A DNA stretch of 64,000 nucleotides from Kocuria flava. Its GTDB lineage: Bacteria > Actinomycetota > Actinomycetes > Actinomycetales > Micrococcaceae. The notes under the pieces were generated by a model, which worked only from the letters and a program-made list of their open reading frames with translations, was not told where the DNA came from and made no database searches. Shown here in pieces: positions 50,754 to 59,192 of the stretch; the stretch's first letter is position 1, and the number at the start of each line of letters is the position of its first letter. Made by a program: the position numbers and the translations under genes. Location of the stretch: positions 2,418,001-2,482,000 of the forward strand of contig NZ_CP013254.1 in assembly GCF_001482365.1 (NCBI RefSeq). Direction: 5' to 3'.

Positions 50754-51617
50754 ATGAGCACCTACGGATGGGGGCCGCGCTCCCTCGACGACGACGCCCT
50801 CGCGCGGCGGCGGCCGGTCTCGGCGGAGGTGCCGGTGGAGCCGGGGCTGCTGCTGGAGGACGTGGGCACGGGGTGGGTCGGTGCCGTGGTGTCCCTGGAG
50901 ACCATCGGGGGGATGCGGGTGATGGGGCTGGAGGACCGCCGGGGGCGGGTGAAGGCGTTCCCGCTGGGTCCGGGGTTCCTGCTGGAGGGCGAGCCCGTCG
51001 TCGTCGTGGAGCCGCGCCGGGCGGCGGGGCCGCGGCGGCCGGCGCGCACCCGGTCGGGGTCGGTGGCGGTGGAGGGCCTGCGGGCCTCGACGGCGAAGGC
51101 CTCGCGGGTGTGGGTGGAGGGCTACCACGACGCGGAGCTGGTGGCGAAGGTGTGGGGCCACGACCTGGCGGTGGAGGGGATCGTGGTGGAGCCGCTGCAC
51201 GGGGTGGACGACCTGCCGGCGGCGGTGCTGGAGTTCGGGCCGGGTCCGGGGCGGCGGCTCGGGGTGCTGGTGGACCACCTGGTGGCGGGGTCGAAGGAGT
51301 CGCGGATCGCGGCGGAGACGATGCGGGTGCCGGGGGCGGCGGGCAACGTGCTGGTGCTGGGCCACCCGTACGTGGACATCTGGCAGGCGGTGCGGCCGCG
51401 GGTGCTGGGCTTCGAGGCGTGGCCGGAGGTGCCGCGGGGCACGGACTGGAAGACGGGCACGGCGGCGGCGCTGGGGTGGCCGCACCGGGAGCCCGGGGAC
51501 CTGGGGCGGGTGTGGCAGCACATCCTCTCGCGGGTGGAGACCTACGCGGACCTGGAGCCGGCGCTGCTGGGGCGGGTGGAGGAGCTCATCGACTTCCTGA
51601 CGGCCCCGGGGGCGTGA
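50754..51617 (+). CDS. DUF3097 family protein
   Basis: 287 residues, matching the actinobacterial DUF3097 family (VWVEGYHDAELVAKVWGHDL, VLVDHLVAGSKESRIA, VLGHPYVDIWQAVRPRVLGFEAWP, GTDWKTG). The VEGYHDAELVEKVWG and LVDHLVAGSKE segments resemble TOPRIM-like metal-binding patterns, but no function is established. ATG 50754 has AAGGGATGG upstream. It is divergent from the hrcA operon. Confidence 0.85.
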   Translation: MSTYGWGPRSLDDDALARRRPVSAEVPVEPGLLLEDVGTGWVGAVVSLETIGGMRVMGLEDRRGRVKAFPLGPGFLLEGEPVVVVEPRRAAGPRRPARTRSGSVAVEGLRASTAKASRVWVEGYHDAELVAKVWGHDLAVEGIVVEPLHGVDDLPAAVLEFGPGPGRRLGVLVDHLVAGSKESRIAAETMRVPGAAGNVLVLGHPYVDIWQAVRPRVLGFEAWPEVPRGTDWKTGTAAALGWPHREPGDLGRVWQHILSRVETYADLEPALLGRVEELIDFLTAPGA

Positions 51618-51753
51618 GCGGGTTCGCGGCGCGCCACGTCACATTCGCACACCTGTGGTGCGGGGCACGGCGCGGCGGCGGGGGCGGCCGCTAGCATGGG
51701 GGCACCACCTGTCGACCGACCGTGCCCGCGGTCCTGCCGCTGAAGGACGCCCG

Positions 51754-52218
51754 TTGCCCGTGCAGACCTCTCCCCGACCGAGCCGCGAGAACGACCGGCC
51801 TCCCTTCGAGGGGCTCTCCGCCGTGGCCCAGCCGCTGACCGTCGCCGAGGACCGCCAGTGGGCGACGCTCGCGCACTTCGGGGGCGTGGCCGGTTTCCTG
51901 CCCTCGCTGCTGATCCACCGGGCCTTCCGGGGCCGGGGCCGGTTCACGGAGCAGGAGTCGCTGGAGGCGATGAACTTCACGCTGCTGCCCTCCCTCGTGG
52001 TGGTGGCCGGTGCGCTGCTGGCCCCGGTGCCGTTCGTGGGGTGGCTCTTCGCCCTGGCCGCCGCGGCGGCCTGGCTGCTGCTGGCGATCGGGTCGCTGGC
52101 GGGCGGCATCCAGGTCAACCGCGGGGAGCCCTACGTCTACCGCTACAACACCCGTCTCTACGACCGGATCGCGGCGCGGCTGGCGGAGCGCTCCCGGGAG
52201 CGGGCCGCCCGCCGCTAG
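51754..52218 (+). CDS. DUF4870 family membrane protein
   Basis: 154 residues. Three hydrophobic segments (about 46-58, 76-97, 98-116) surround the motif RQWATLAHFGGVAGFLPSLLIHRAFRGRGRFTEQESLEAMNF, typical of DUF4870. The preferred start is TTG 51754 because AAGGA ends 6 nt upstream. GTG 51760, two codons later, is the alternative. A -10-like TAGCAT lies near 51692. Function unknown. Confidence 0.78.
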   Translation: MPVQTSPRPSRENDRPPFEGLSAVAQPLTVAEDRQWATLAHFGGVAGFLPSLLIHRAFRGRGRFTEQESLEAMNFTLLPSLVVVAGALLAPVPFVGWLFALAAAAAWLLLAIGSLAGGIQVNRGEPYVYRYNTRLYDRIAARLAERSRERAARR

Positions 52219-52236
52219 CACGCTCGCCCGGCGGGC

Positions 52237-53478
52237 TCAGCCCAGCAGGCGCCGGACCACGGCGTCGCCGAGCAGGCGCCCGCGCAGGGTGAGCACGACC
52301 CGCCCGCCCAGCGCCGCGGCCGGGTCGACGAGCCCGTCGGCGATCAGCCCGGCGACGGCGGCCCGGCCGGGGGCCTCGAGGGCGGTCACGGGCAGCCCGT
52401 CGCGGATGCGGGCCTCGAGCATCACCCGCTCCAGCCGGCGGGTCGGGGCGTCGAGGACCTCGCGCCCGGCCGCGGGCGAGTGCCCGGCCCGCACCCGGTT
52501 CGTGTAGGGCACCGGGTGCTTGAGGTTCCACCAGCGGGTGCCGCCCACGTGGGAGTGGGCGCCGGGGCCGATGCCCCACCAGTCCTGGTTGTGCCAGTAG
52601 GCGAGGTTGTGGCGGCTGCGGTGGGCCGTGCCGTCGGGGCCCGCGGGCCGGGCCCAGTTGCTGACCTCGTACCACTCGTAGCCGGCCTCGGCCAGGAGGC
52701 GGTCGGCGAGCTCGTACTTGTCGGCCTGGTCGTCCTCGTCGACCGGGGGGACCTCGCCCCGGCGCATGCGGGCGGCCAGCCGGGTGCCGTCCTCGATGAT
52801 GAGGGCGTAGGCGGAGACGTGGTCGGGCTCGTAGGACAGCGCCGTGCGCACGGAGTGCTCCCAGTCGGCCAGGGACTCCCCGGGGGTGCCGTGGATGAGG
52901 TCCACGCTCACGCCCAGTCCGGCCTCGCGCGCCCAGGCCACCGCCCGGGGGACGTTGTCGGGGTCGTGGGTGCGGTCCAGCACCGCGAGCACGTGCGGGA
53001 CCGCCGACTGCATGCCGAAGGACACCCGGGTCACCCCGGCCGCGGCCAGCACGGCGAGGGACTGCGGGGTCACGGAGTCGGGGTTGGCCTCGGTGGTGAC
53101 CTCGGCGCCCTCGGCGAGCCCGAAGCTCGCCCGGGCCTGGTCCAGCACGGCGGCGAGGTCCTCGGCGGGCAGCAGCGTCGGGGTGCCGCCGCCGAGGAAC
53201 ACGCTGTGCAGGGGCCGCACCGCGACCCCGGAGTCCGCCAGCACGCGGCGGGCCCAGCGCACCTCCGCCGCGGCGTCTGCCGCGTAGGCGTCCTGGGAGA
53301 CCCCGGGGCCCAGCTCGACGGCGGTGTAGGTGTTGAAGTCGCAGTACCCGCAGCGCACCGCGCAGAAGGGCACGTGGACGTAGAGGCTCAGCGTGCGCTG
53401 CGCGGAGGCCTCCGCGGCGGAGGCCGGCAGCCGCCCGTCGAGCGGGGCCGGCAGGCCCTCGGGCTGGGCGGGGGCCAC
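52237..53478 (-). CDS. hemW: HemW (coproporphyrinogen III oxidase-like radical SAM protein)
   Basis: 413 residues. The radical-SAM cluster motif is CAVRCGYC (C39-x3-C43-x2-C46), followed by GGGTPTLL, a PDSVTP-like stretch and the C-terminal HemW region. Proteins of this group were misnamed oxygen-independent coproporphyrinogen oxidases; HemW is a haem chaperone. The GTG start shares its G with the lepA stop (TAGTG), so the pair lepA-hemW is translationally coupled. Confidence 0.92.
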   Translation of the reverse strand: MAPAQPEGLPAPLDGRLPASAAEASAQRTLSLYVHVPFCAVRCGYCDFNTYTAVELGPGVSQDAYAADAAAEVRWARRVLADSGVAVRPLHSVFLGGGTPTLLPAEDLAAVLDQARASFGLAEGAEVTTEANPDSVTPQSLAVLAAAGVTRVSFGMQSAVPHVLAVLDRTHDPDNVPRAVAWAREAGLGVSVDLIHGTPGESLADWEHSVRTALSYEPDHVSAYALIIEDGTRLAARMRRGEVPPVDEDDQADKYELADRLLAEAGYEWYEVSNWARPAGPDGTAHRSRHNLAYWHNQDWWGIGPGAHSHVGGTRWWNLKHPVPYTNRVRAGHSPAAGREVLDAPTRRLERVMLEARIRDGLPVTALEAPGRAAVAGLIADGLVDPAAALGGRVVLTLRGRLLGDAVVRRLLG

Positions 53479-55337
53479 TACTTCTTCTTGTCCTTCTTCT
53501 CCCCGGCCTCGTCGGAGGACAGCGCCGCGACGAAGGCCTCCTGGGGGACCTCCACCCGGCCGACCATCTTCATCCGCTTCTTGCCCTCCTTCTGCTTCTC
53601 CAGCAGCTTGCGCTTGCGGGAGATGTCGCCGCCGTAGCACTTGGAGAGCACGTCCTTGCGGATCGCCCGGATGTTCTCGCGGGCGATCACCCGGGAGCCG
53701 ATGGCGGCCTGGATGGGGACCTCGAACTGCTGGCGCGGGATCAGCTCGCGCAGCTTGCCGGTCATCATCACCCCGTAGGAGTAGGCCTTGTCCCGGTGGG
53801 TGATCGCGCTGAACGCGTCCACGGGCTCGCCCTGGAGCAGGATGTCGACCTTCACGAGGTCGGCGGCCTCCTCCCCCTCGGCCTTCCAGTCCAGGGAGGC
53901 GTAGCCCTTCGTGCGGGACTTGAGCTGGTCGAAGAAGTCGAAGACGATCTCGGCCAGCGGCAGCCGGTAGCGCAGCTCGACCCGGTCCTCGGAGAGGTAG
54001 TCCATGCCCTTGAGCTGCCCGCGCTTGGACTGGCACAGCTCCATGATCGCCCCGATGAACTCGGAGGGGGCCAGCACGGTCGCCGAGACCATCGGCTCGC
54101 GGATCTCCCCGACCCGCCCGGTGGGGAACTCGGAGGGGTTGGTCACGACCGTCTCCGTGCCGTCCTCCAGGGTCACGTTGTAGCTCACCGACGGGGCGGT
54201 GGAGATCAGGTCCAGGTCGAACTCCCGCTCCAGGCGCTCGCGCACGATCTCGAGGTGGAGCAGACCCAGGAACCCGCAGCGGAAGCCGAAGCCCAGGGCC
54301 GCGGAGGACTCGGGCTCGTAGACCAGCGCGGCGTCGTTGAGCTGGAGCTTGTCCAGGGCGTCGCGCAGCACCGGGTAGTCGGAGCCGTCGATCGGGAACA
54401 GCCCCGAGAACACCATCGGCTTGGGGTCCTCGTAGCCGCCCAGGGACTCGGCGGCCGGCTTCTGGGCGTTGGTGACGGTGTCGCCCACCCGCGACTGGCG
54501 CACATCCTTCACCCCGGTGATCAGGTAGCCGACCTCCCCCACGCCCAGGCCCGCGGTGGGCTTGGGCTCCGGGGAGATCACCCCGATCTCGAGCAGCTCG
54601 TGCTGGGCGCCGGTGGACATCATCCGGATCCGCTCGCGCGGGGTGAGCCGGCCGTCGACGACGCGCACGTAGGTGACCACGCCGCGGTAGGTGTCGTAGA
54701 CCGAGTCGAAGATCATCGACCGGGAGGGGGCCCCGGGGTCCCCGACCGGGCCCGGGACCTCCTGGACGATGCGGTCCAGCAGCGCCTCCACGCCCTGGCC
54801 CGTCTTGCCGGAGACCCGCAGCACGTCCTCGGGGTCCACGCCGATGAGGTTGCCCAGCTCCTCGGCGTACTTCTCCGGCTGGGCCGCGGGCAGGTCGATC
54901 TTGTTGAGCACCGGGATGACCGTGAGGTCGTTCTCCATGGCCAGGTACAGGTTGGCCAGGGTCTGGGCCTCGATGCCCTGGGCGGCGTCGACCAGCAGCA
55001 GCGCGCCCTCGCACGCGGCCAGCGACCGGGAGACCTCGTAGGTGAAGTCGACGTGGCCGGGGGTGTCGATCATGTTCAGCGCGTAGTCGGCCCCGGCCAC
55101 GTTCCACGGCATGCGCACCGCCTGGGACTTGATGGTGATCCCGCGCTCGCGCTCGATGTCCATCCGGTCCAGGTACTGGGCCTTCATCTCCCGCGGGGTG
55201 ACCACCCCGGTGGCCTGCAGCATCCGGTCCGCGAGCGTGGACTTGCCGTGGTCGATGTGGGCGATGATGCAGAAGTTGCGGATGACGGCGGGGTCCGTGG
55301 AGGCGGGAACCGGGGCGTTGACGGCCAGCGGAGACAC
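53478..55337 (-). CDS. lepA: elongation factor 4 (LepA)
   Basis: 619 residues, the slightly long actinobacterial form. GTPase domain with AHIDHGKSTLADR (G1), RGITIKSQ (G2), DTPGHVDF (G3) and NKIDLP (G4), then domains II-V and the LepA-specific C-terminal domain ending in Lys/Asp-rich residues (GEKKDKKK). It helps translation initiation and stalled-ribosome handling. GTG 55337 is supported by AAAGGA 6 nt upstream. Confidence 0.97.
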   Translation of the reverse strand: MSPLAVNAPVPASTDPAVIRNFCIIAHIDHGKSTLADRMLQATGVVTPREMKAQYLDRMDIERERGITIKSQAVRMPWNVAGADYALNMIDTPGHVDFTYEVSRSLAACEGALLLVDAAQGIEAQTLANLYLAMENDLTVIPVLNKIDLPAAQPEKYAEELGNLIGVDPEDVLRVSGKTGQGVEALLDRIVQEVPGPVGDPGAPSRSMIFDSVYDTYRGVVTYVRVVDGRLTPRERIRMMSTGAQHELLEIGVISPEPKPTAGLGVGEVGYLITGVKDVRQSRVGDTVTNAQKPAAESLGGYEDPKPMVFSGLFPIDGSDYPVLRDALDKLQLNDAALVYEPESSAALGFGFRCGFLGLLHLEIVRERLEREFDLDLISTAPSVSYNVTLEDGTETVVTNPSEFPTGRVGEIREPMVSATVLAPSEFIGAIMELCQSKRGQLKGMDYLSEDRVELRYRLPLAEIVFDFFDQLKSRTKGYASLDWKAEGEEAADLVKVDILLQGEPVDAFSAITHRDKAYSYGVMMTGKLRELIPRQQFEVPIQAAIGSRVIARENIRAIRKDVLSKCYGGDISRKRKLLEKQKEGKKRMKMVGRVEVPQEAFVAALSSDEAGEKKDKKK

Positions 55338-55553
55338 GGGCGGTCCTTTCTCCGGCGGGCGCGGCCCTGCCGGGGATCTCCTGGGAACGGTCGGCAACGG
55401 GGACCGTGCCGGGGACTCAGCTGTCCAGTTTCCCACGTTTGGACCGGGCGGGCCATCCGGCCCCGCCCCGGACCCCCGGGGCGGTCCTTCTGCGGCGGGC
55501 GCGGCGCCGGTAGAGTGGTGTGCATCACGGTCGGCGAGCACAGGGGTGGAGCC

Positions 55554-55883
55554 ATGGCCGAGCACGAGGCCCCGCGGGACGCGGCGGAGGACCCGCGCCA
55601 CGGACACCGGGAGGAGCGCGACCGCACCGGCCGCACCGACGCCCCCGGGTCCGGGTACGGGATCCTGGACCGGATCAACAACGTGGTGCTGAAGGTCTAC
55701 GGGCCCGCGGCACGCCGGCCGTCGGCCGAGCACGGCGCGGACGAGTCCGCCGTGGTGCGCCACTGGTACGAGCAGATGCAGGAGCACTTCGTCGTCGAGC
55801 GCGACGAGCGCGGCAACGAGTACCTCTACCACCGCGACGACGTCCCGGAGGAGCCCCCGCCCGGGGCCTCCCACAACTGGTGA
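55554..55883 (+). CDS. uncharacterised 109-aa acidic protein
   Basis: 109 residues, hydrophilic, no signal or membrane segment. A central helix-like part (GYGILDRINNVVLKVYGPAAR) and the segment VVRHWYEQMQEHFVVERDERGNEYLYHRDD look like a small folded domain. No family recognised with confidence. ATG 55554 has GGGGTGGAG upstream and a -10-like TAGAGT near 55511. It is divergent from lepA and ends in a strong hairpin, so it is probably a genuine single-gene unit. Confidence 0.7.
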   Translation: MAEHEAPRDAAEDPRHGHREERDRTGRTDAPGSGYGILDRINNVVLKVYGPAARRPSAEHGADESAVVRHWYEQMQEHFVVERDERGNEYLYHRDDVPEEPPPGASHNW

Positions 55884-55923
55884 GCCGCCGCTGAGCCGCC
55901 GCACCGGCACCCGCGGGCCCGGG

Positions 55924-55976
55924 GACGGGCCGCCCGTGCGCGGCGCTCCCCCGCCGCCGCGCACGGGCGGCCCGTC
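55924..55976 (+). terminator. terminator after the 109-aa gene
   Basis: Perfect 22-bp stem (55924-55945 with 55955-55976, core GGCCGCCCGTGCGCGG) with 9-nt loop, about 40 nt past the stop. Confidence 0.85.
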
Positions 55977-56030
55977 GTCGCCGCACCGCGCGCCGTCGGG
56001 GCCGGCCCGCGGTGCGGATCCGGACGCGGT

Positions 56031-56084
56031 CGGAACCCGGGGTGCCGTCGGGACCCGGGGTGCCGTCGGGACCCGGGATGCGGT
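56031..56084 (+). repeat. short GC-rich tandem repeat upstream of the PemK-like gene
   Basis: About 18-bp units (GGTGCCGTCGGGACCCGG and close variants) repeated roughly 2.5-3 times between the terminator and the promoter. No function evident. Confidence 0.6.
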
Positions 56085-56112
56085 GGGCGCGCCCGTGGCT
56101 ACAGTGGCGGAC

Positions 56113-56661
56113 ATGAAGCTGAACCTGCGCACGCTGGGCCGGCTGGCGGTCCGCGCCCTCGACGTCTACCGCAGCACCCGGCAGGCCCCGGGCCCCGCCA
56201 CCGGTCGCACCGCGCCCCGCCGGGCCCCCGGACGGCCGGGCCGCCGCGCGCCCGAGGGGCTCTCCCGTCCCTACCCCGGGGACTGGACCGGCCCCGTGCG
56301 GCCGGTCTACCGGCCCCTCTCCGACGGCCAGGCCGACCCGGGCGAGGTCGTGTGGACGTGGGTGCCGTTCGAGGAGGACCCCTCCCGGGGCAAGGACCGC
56401 CCGGTGCTCGTGGTCGACCGCGCCGGGGAGCACCTGCTGTGCCTGATGCTCACCTCCCGGGACCGCACCGACCACCTGCGGCAGGACCCCGACTACGTCG
56501 ACGTCGGCACCGGCGCCTGGGACCCGCGGGGACGGCCATCGGAGGTCAAGCTCGACCGGGTCGTGCAGGTGCTGCCCGCCGACGTCCGCCGGGAGGGCGC
56601 CGTGCTGCCCGAGGACCGCTTCGACCGCGTGGCCGCCGCCCTGCACCGCCGCCGCACCTGA
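56113..56661 (+). CDS. PemK/MazF-like (growth-inhibitor fold) protein, no adjacent antitoxin
   Basis: 182 residues. The C-terminal 110 residues fit the PemK/MazF SH3-like barrel (GEVVWTWVPFEEDPSRGKDRPVLVVDR ... LMLTSRDRTD ... SEVKLDRVVQVLPADV). The N-terminal 65 residues are basic and Pro/Arg-rich. MazF toxins cleave mRNA and are normally paired with a small antitoxin; none is adjacent here. This variant may therefore be a non-toxic relative or rely on an unlinked partner. ATG 56113 follows a TACAGT -10 (56100-56105) by 7 nt (leaderless). Confidence 0.75.
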   Translation: MKLNLRTLGRLAVRALDVYRSTRQAPGPATGRTAPRRAPGRPGRRAPEGLSRPYPGDWTGPVRPVYRPLSDGQADPGEVVWTWVPFEEDPSRGKDRPVLVVDRAGEHLLCLMLTSRDRTDHLRQDPDYVDVGTGAWDPRGRPSEVKLDRVVQVLPADVRREGAVLPEDRFDRVAAALHRRRT

Positions 56662-56813
56662 GCCCTCCCCGCCGGGGCGCCCGCCCAGGGGAGCCCACGG
56701 CCCCCCTGGGCCCGGACGGACCCGGGCGCGCGGCGGACCCGCGCCCACGGCGGACCCGGGCCCACGACGGGCCGGGACGCGGCCGCGGACGGACGCGCCG
56801 GGGTCCTGTCTGC

Positions 56814-56956
56814 TAGACTGTCCTGCTGTGTGTCCGCGCTGGTCGTCGGGCACTGCAGCACGGCCGCCACAAGGGTGTCCCCACTCCCGTTCTCAGTTCG
56901 GGCCGGGCTGTTTGCCCTCACTGACCGTATCGACGCATCCATCGAGGAGTTCATCC
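56814..56956 (+). promoter_or_regulatory. rpsT promoter and leader
   Basis: -10-like TAGACT (56814-56819) followed by about 130 nt of leader before the GTG. The leader contains small inverted repeats, but no clear riboswitch or terminator. S20 genes are often autoregulated at their leader; that is only a possibility here. Confidence 0.4.
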
Positions 56957-57217
56957 GTGGCCAACATCAAGTCCCAGAAGAAGCGCATTCTCACCAACGA
57001 GAAGTCCCGCCTGCGCAACAACGCCTACAAGTCCGAGCTGAAGACCCTGGTCCGCCGGGTCGACGAGGCCGTGGCCTCCGCCGACAAGGAGACCGCCCAG
57101 GACGCCCTGCGCACCGTCTCCCGCAAGCTCGACAAGGCCGTGAGCAAGGGCGTGCTGCACAAGAACAACGCGGCCAACAAGAAGTCCGGTCTCGCCAAGC
57201 GCGTCGGCGCGCTCTGA
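56957..57217 (+). CDS. rpsT: 30S ribosomal protein S20
   Basis: 86 residues, typical length and composition: very Lys/Arg-rich with MANIKSQKKRILTNEKSRLRNNAYKSELKT and KGVLHKNNAANKKSGLAKRV. It binds 16S rRNA early in 30S assembly. GTG 56957 is supported by GAGGAG about 8 nt upstream. It is convergent with holA, the conserved neighbour. Confidence 0.97.
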   Translation: MANIKSQKKRILTNEKSRLRNNAYKSELKTLVRRVDEAVASADKETAQDALRTVSRKLDKAVSKGVLHKNNAANKKSGLAKRVGAL

Positions 57218-57259
57218 GCGACTGAGCGCCCCCGCCGCACCCGCACCGGCGGGCCGCCC

Positions 57260-57292
57260 GCAGGCCCCGTCCCCGCCCGGGACGGGGCCTGC
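57260..57292. terminator. terminator between rpsT and holA
   Basis: 14-bp perfect stem GCAGGCCCCGTCCC (57260-57273) / GGGACGGGGCCTGC (57279-57292) with a 5-nt loop, between convergent genes. Confidence 0.8.
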
Positions 57293-57325
57293 GTCGTGTC
57301 CGGGTGCGGGCAGGTGCCGGACCGG

Positions 57326-57384
57326 CCGGCCGGAGAGGCGGCTCGGCGCCGGCCGGAGAGGCGGCTCAGTGCCGGCCGGAGAGC
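57326..57384 (-). repeat. 23-bp tandem repeat spanning the holA stop codon
   Basis: Units starting CCGGCCGGAGAGGCGGCTC at 57326 and 57349, with a partial third at 57372 (23-bp period). The second copy contains the holA stop codon and the third encodes its last residues. Confidence 0.7.
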
Positions 57385-58367
57385 GCGATCGTGGTGATCG
57401 CCCGCTCGACGGCGTAGGCGGGATCGCGCCCCTCCCCCTTGACCTGGGCGTCGGCCTCCGCCAGCGCCCCGAGCATCCGCACCAGGTCCGCCTCGGCGAA
57501 GCGCCGCCCCTCCTCCTGGGCGCGCTCCACCTGCCACGGGGCGGACCCCACGCGCTGGGCGAGCCGGGCCGACCCCCCGCTGGTGCCGTGGACCTGCGCG
57601 ATCGTGCGCAGCTTCGCGGCCAGCGCCCCGACCATGGGCACCGGGTCCACCCCGGTGTCCAGCGCCTGGCGCCACAGCTTCAGCGCCGCCTCGGTGCGCC
57701 CGGCCAGGGCGGCGTCGGCGACCTTGAACGCCGTGGCCTCGACCCGGCCCCCGTAGTACTTCTCGACGTCGTCGAAGGTGATCGTCGCCGGGCCGTCCGA
57801 GAGCAGCTGCGCGCAGGCCGCGGCGAGCTCGGCCGTGCTGCTGCCCACGGCCGCGGCCAGGGCGCGAGCGGCGTCCGGGTCGATCCGGCGCCGGTGGGAC
57901 CGGAACTCGCTGAGCACGAACTCGCTCTTGTCCCGGTCGTTCTTCAGCGGCCGGCACTCCACGACCTGCGCGCCGGCGGCCCTGAGGGCGTCCAGCAGCT
58001 TCTTGCCGCGGTTGCCGCCGGAGTGCTCCCACACGACCACGACGTCCGGGTCGGGGGCGGCCGCGTAGGCGAGCCCGTCCGCGAGCATGTCGTCGTTCAT
58101 CGCGGCGAGACCGGTGACGTGGATGAGCTTCGCGTCGTCGAACAGGGACGGGCTCGCGAGCGCCGCGAGCTGGCCGGGGGCGTAGGCGGAGGCGTCGACG
58201 ACGCTCTGCTCGACGGGACCGCGCCGCTCCCTGAGCAGGGTGCGCACGCGGTCGCGGGCGCGTGCGGCGAGGTAGTCCTCGGGCCCGGTGAGCAGGACGA
58301 GCGGGGCGGGCTCGACGTCGCGCCACGTGGGTCCGGTGGCCGGGGCGGGACGGCGTGCGGGGGTCAT
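57366..58367 (-). CDS. holA: DNA polymerase III subunit delta
   Basis: 333 residues. HolA opens the beta sliding clamp in the clamp loader. N-terminal AAA+-like fold (LVLLTGPEDYLAARARDRVRTLL), SLFDDAKLIHVTG and the C-terminal collar domain are typical. ATG 58367 is supported by AAGGAGG 8 nt upstream; a longer frame to 58448 lacks this. The last codons fall within a tandem repeat (57326-57384). Adjacent comEC-comEA and convergent rpsT are the usual neighbours. Confidence 0.94.
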   Translation of the reverse strand: MTPARRPAPATGPTWRDVEPAPLVLLTGPEDYLAARARDRVRTLLRERRGPVEQSVVDASAYAPGQLAALASPSLFDDAKLIHVTGLAAMNDDMLADGLAYAAAPDPDVVVVWEHSGGNRGKKLLDALRAAGAQVVECRPLKNDRDKSEFVLSEFRSHRRRIDPDAARALAAAVGSSTAELAAACAQLLSDGPATITFDDVEKYYGGRVEATAFKVADAALAGRTEAALKLWRQALDTGVDPVPMVGALAAKLRTIAQVHGTSGGSARLAQRVGSAPWQVERAQEEGRRFAEADLVRMLGALAEADAQVKGEGRDPAYAVERAITTIALSGRH

Positions 58368-58488
58368 GGCCGCGTCCTCCTTCTGGGGCGGCGCGGGGCC
58401 GCGGGCGCTGGGTGGGTCGGGCTCCAGCTTCTCACGGCGGGAGGACATGTGCTGGTCCGTGCGCGGGGGCGGGAGGCATCATCGGGGC

Positions 58489-59169
58489 ATGGGCGGCAGG
58501 GGGCGGCCGGGGGCCGCGGGCGCGCGGGGTCCGGGGTGGCGGGTGCCGGGGTGGGGGCGCACGGCGGGGGCGGTGCTGTTCCTGGTGGCGTGGGCGTGGC
58601 CGATCCTGGACCCGGGCGCGGGGGTGGAGCCGGTGTCCCGGGCGGTGCTGGCCGGGGTCTGGGGCCTGTTCGCGGTGGACTGCGGGGTGCGGCTGGCGCG
58701 GGCGGGCGACCGGCGGCGGTTCGTGGCCGGGCACGTGCTGGACCTGGCGGTGGTGGTCTTTCCGCTGCTGCGCCAGTTCCAGGTGCTGCGCCTGGTGGGG
58801 CTGGGACTGGTGGTGGGCCGGCGGGCGGCGGCGGACCTGCGGGGGCGGGTGGCCGTGCAGCTGGTGGGCGGGGCGGCGCTGCTGGAGCTGGTGGGGGCGC
58901 TGGCGGTGCTCGACGCCGAGCGCGGGGCGGCGGGGGCCCGCATCGTCGACCTGGGCGACGCCCTGTGGTGGGCGGCGAGCACGATGAGCACGGTGGGCTA
59001 CGGGGACGTCTACCCGGTGACGGGGGCGGGGCGTGCGGTGGGGGTGGTGGTGATGTTCGGGGGCCTGGGCGTGCTGGGGCTGGTGACGGCGCTGCTGGCG
59101 TCGTGGCTGGTCGAGGTGGTGCTCGACCGGCGCGAGGCCGCCGCCGACGGCGAGGACGGCGACCGGTAG
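58489..59169 (+). CDS. potassium-channel-like protein (Kv-type pore)
   Basis: 226 residues. The K+ selectivity filter TVGYGD (168-173) lies between two hydrophobic helices (about 122-142 and 180-206). Upstream, three or four further hydrophobic segments resemble a reduced voltage-sensor domain, with an Arg-bearing helix (LLRQFQVLRLVGLGLVVGRR). It probably forms a tetrameric ion channel in the cytoplasmic membrane. ATG 58489; a weak GGAGG lies upstream. It is divergent from holA and convergent with comEC. Confidence 0.85.
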   Translation: MGGRGRPGAAGARGPGWRVPGWGRTAGAVLFLVAWAWPILDPGAGVEPVSRAVLAGVWGLFAVDCGVRLARAGDRRRFVAGHVLDLAVVVFPLLRQFQVLRLVGLGLVVGRRAAADLRGRVAVQLVGGAALLELVGALAVLDAERGAAGARIVDLGDALWWAASTMSTVGYGDVYPVTGAGRAVGVVVMFGGLGVLGLVTALLASWLVEVVLDRREAAADGEDGDR

Positions 59170-59192
59170 GGACGCCCGGAGCGGGCGGTGCC

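Noticed and set aside
55936..56112. Possible N-terminal extension of the PemK-like protein
   Set aside because: It overlaps a 22-bp terminator hairpin and a tandem repeat, and a -10 element lies right before the ATG at 56113.
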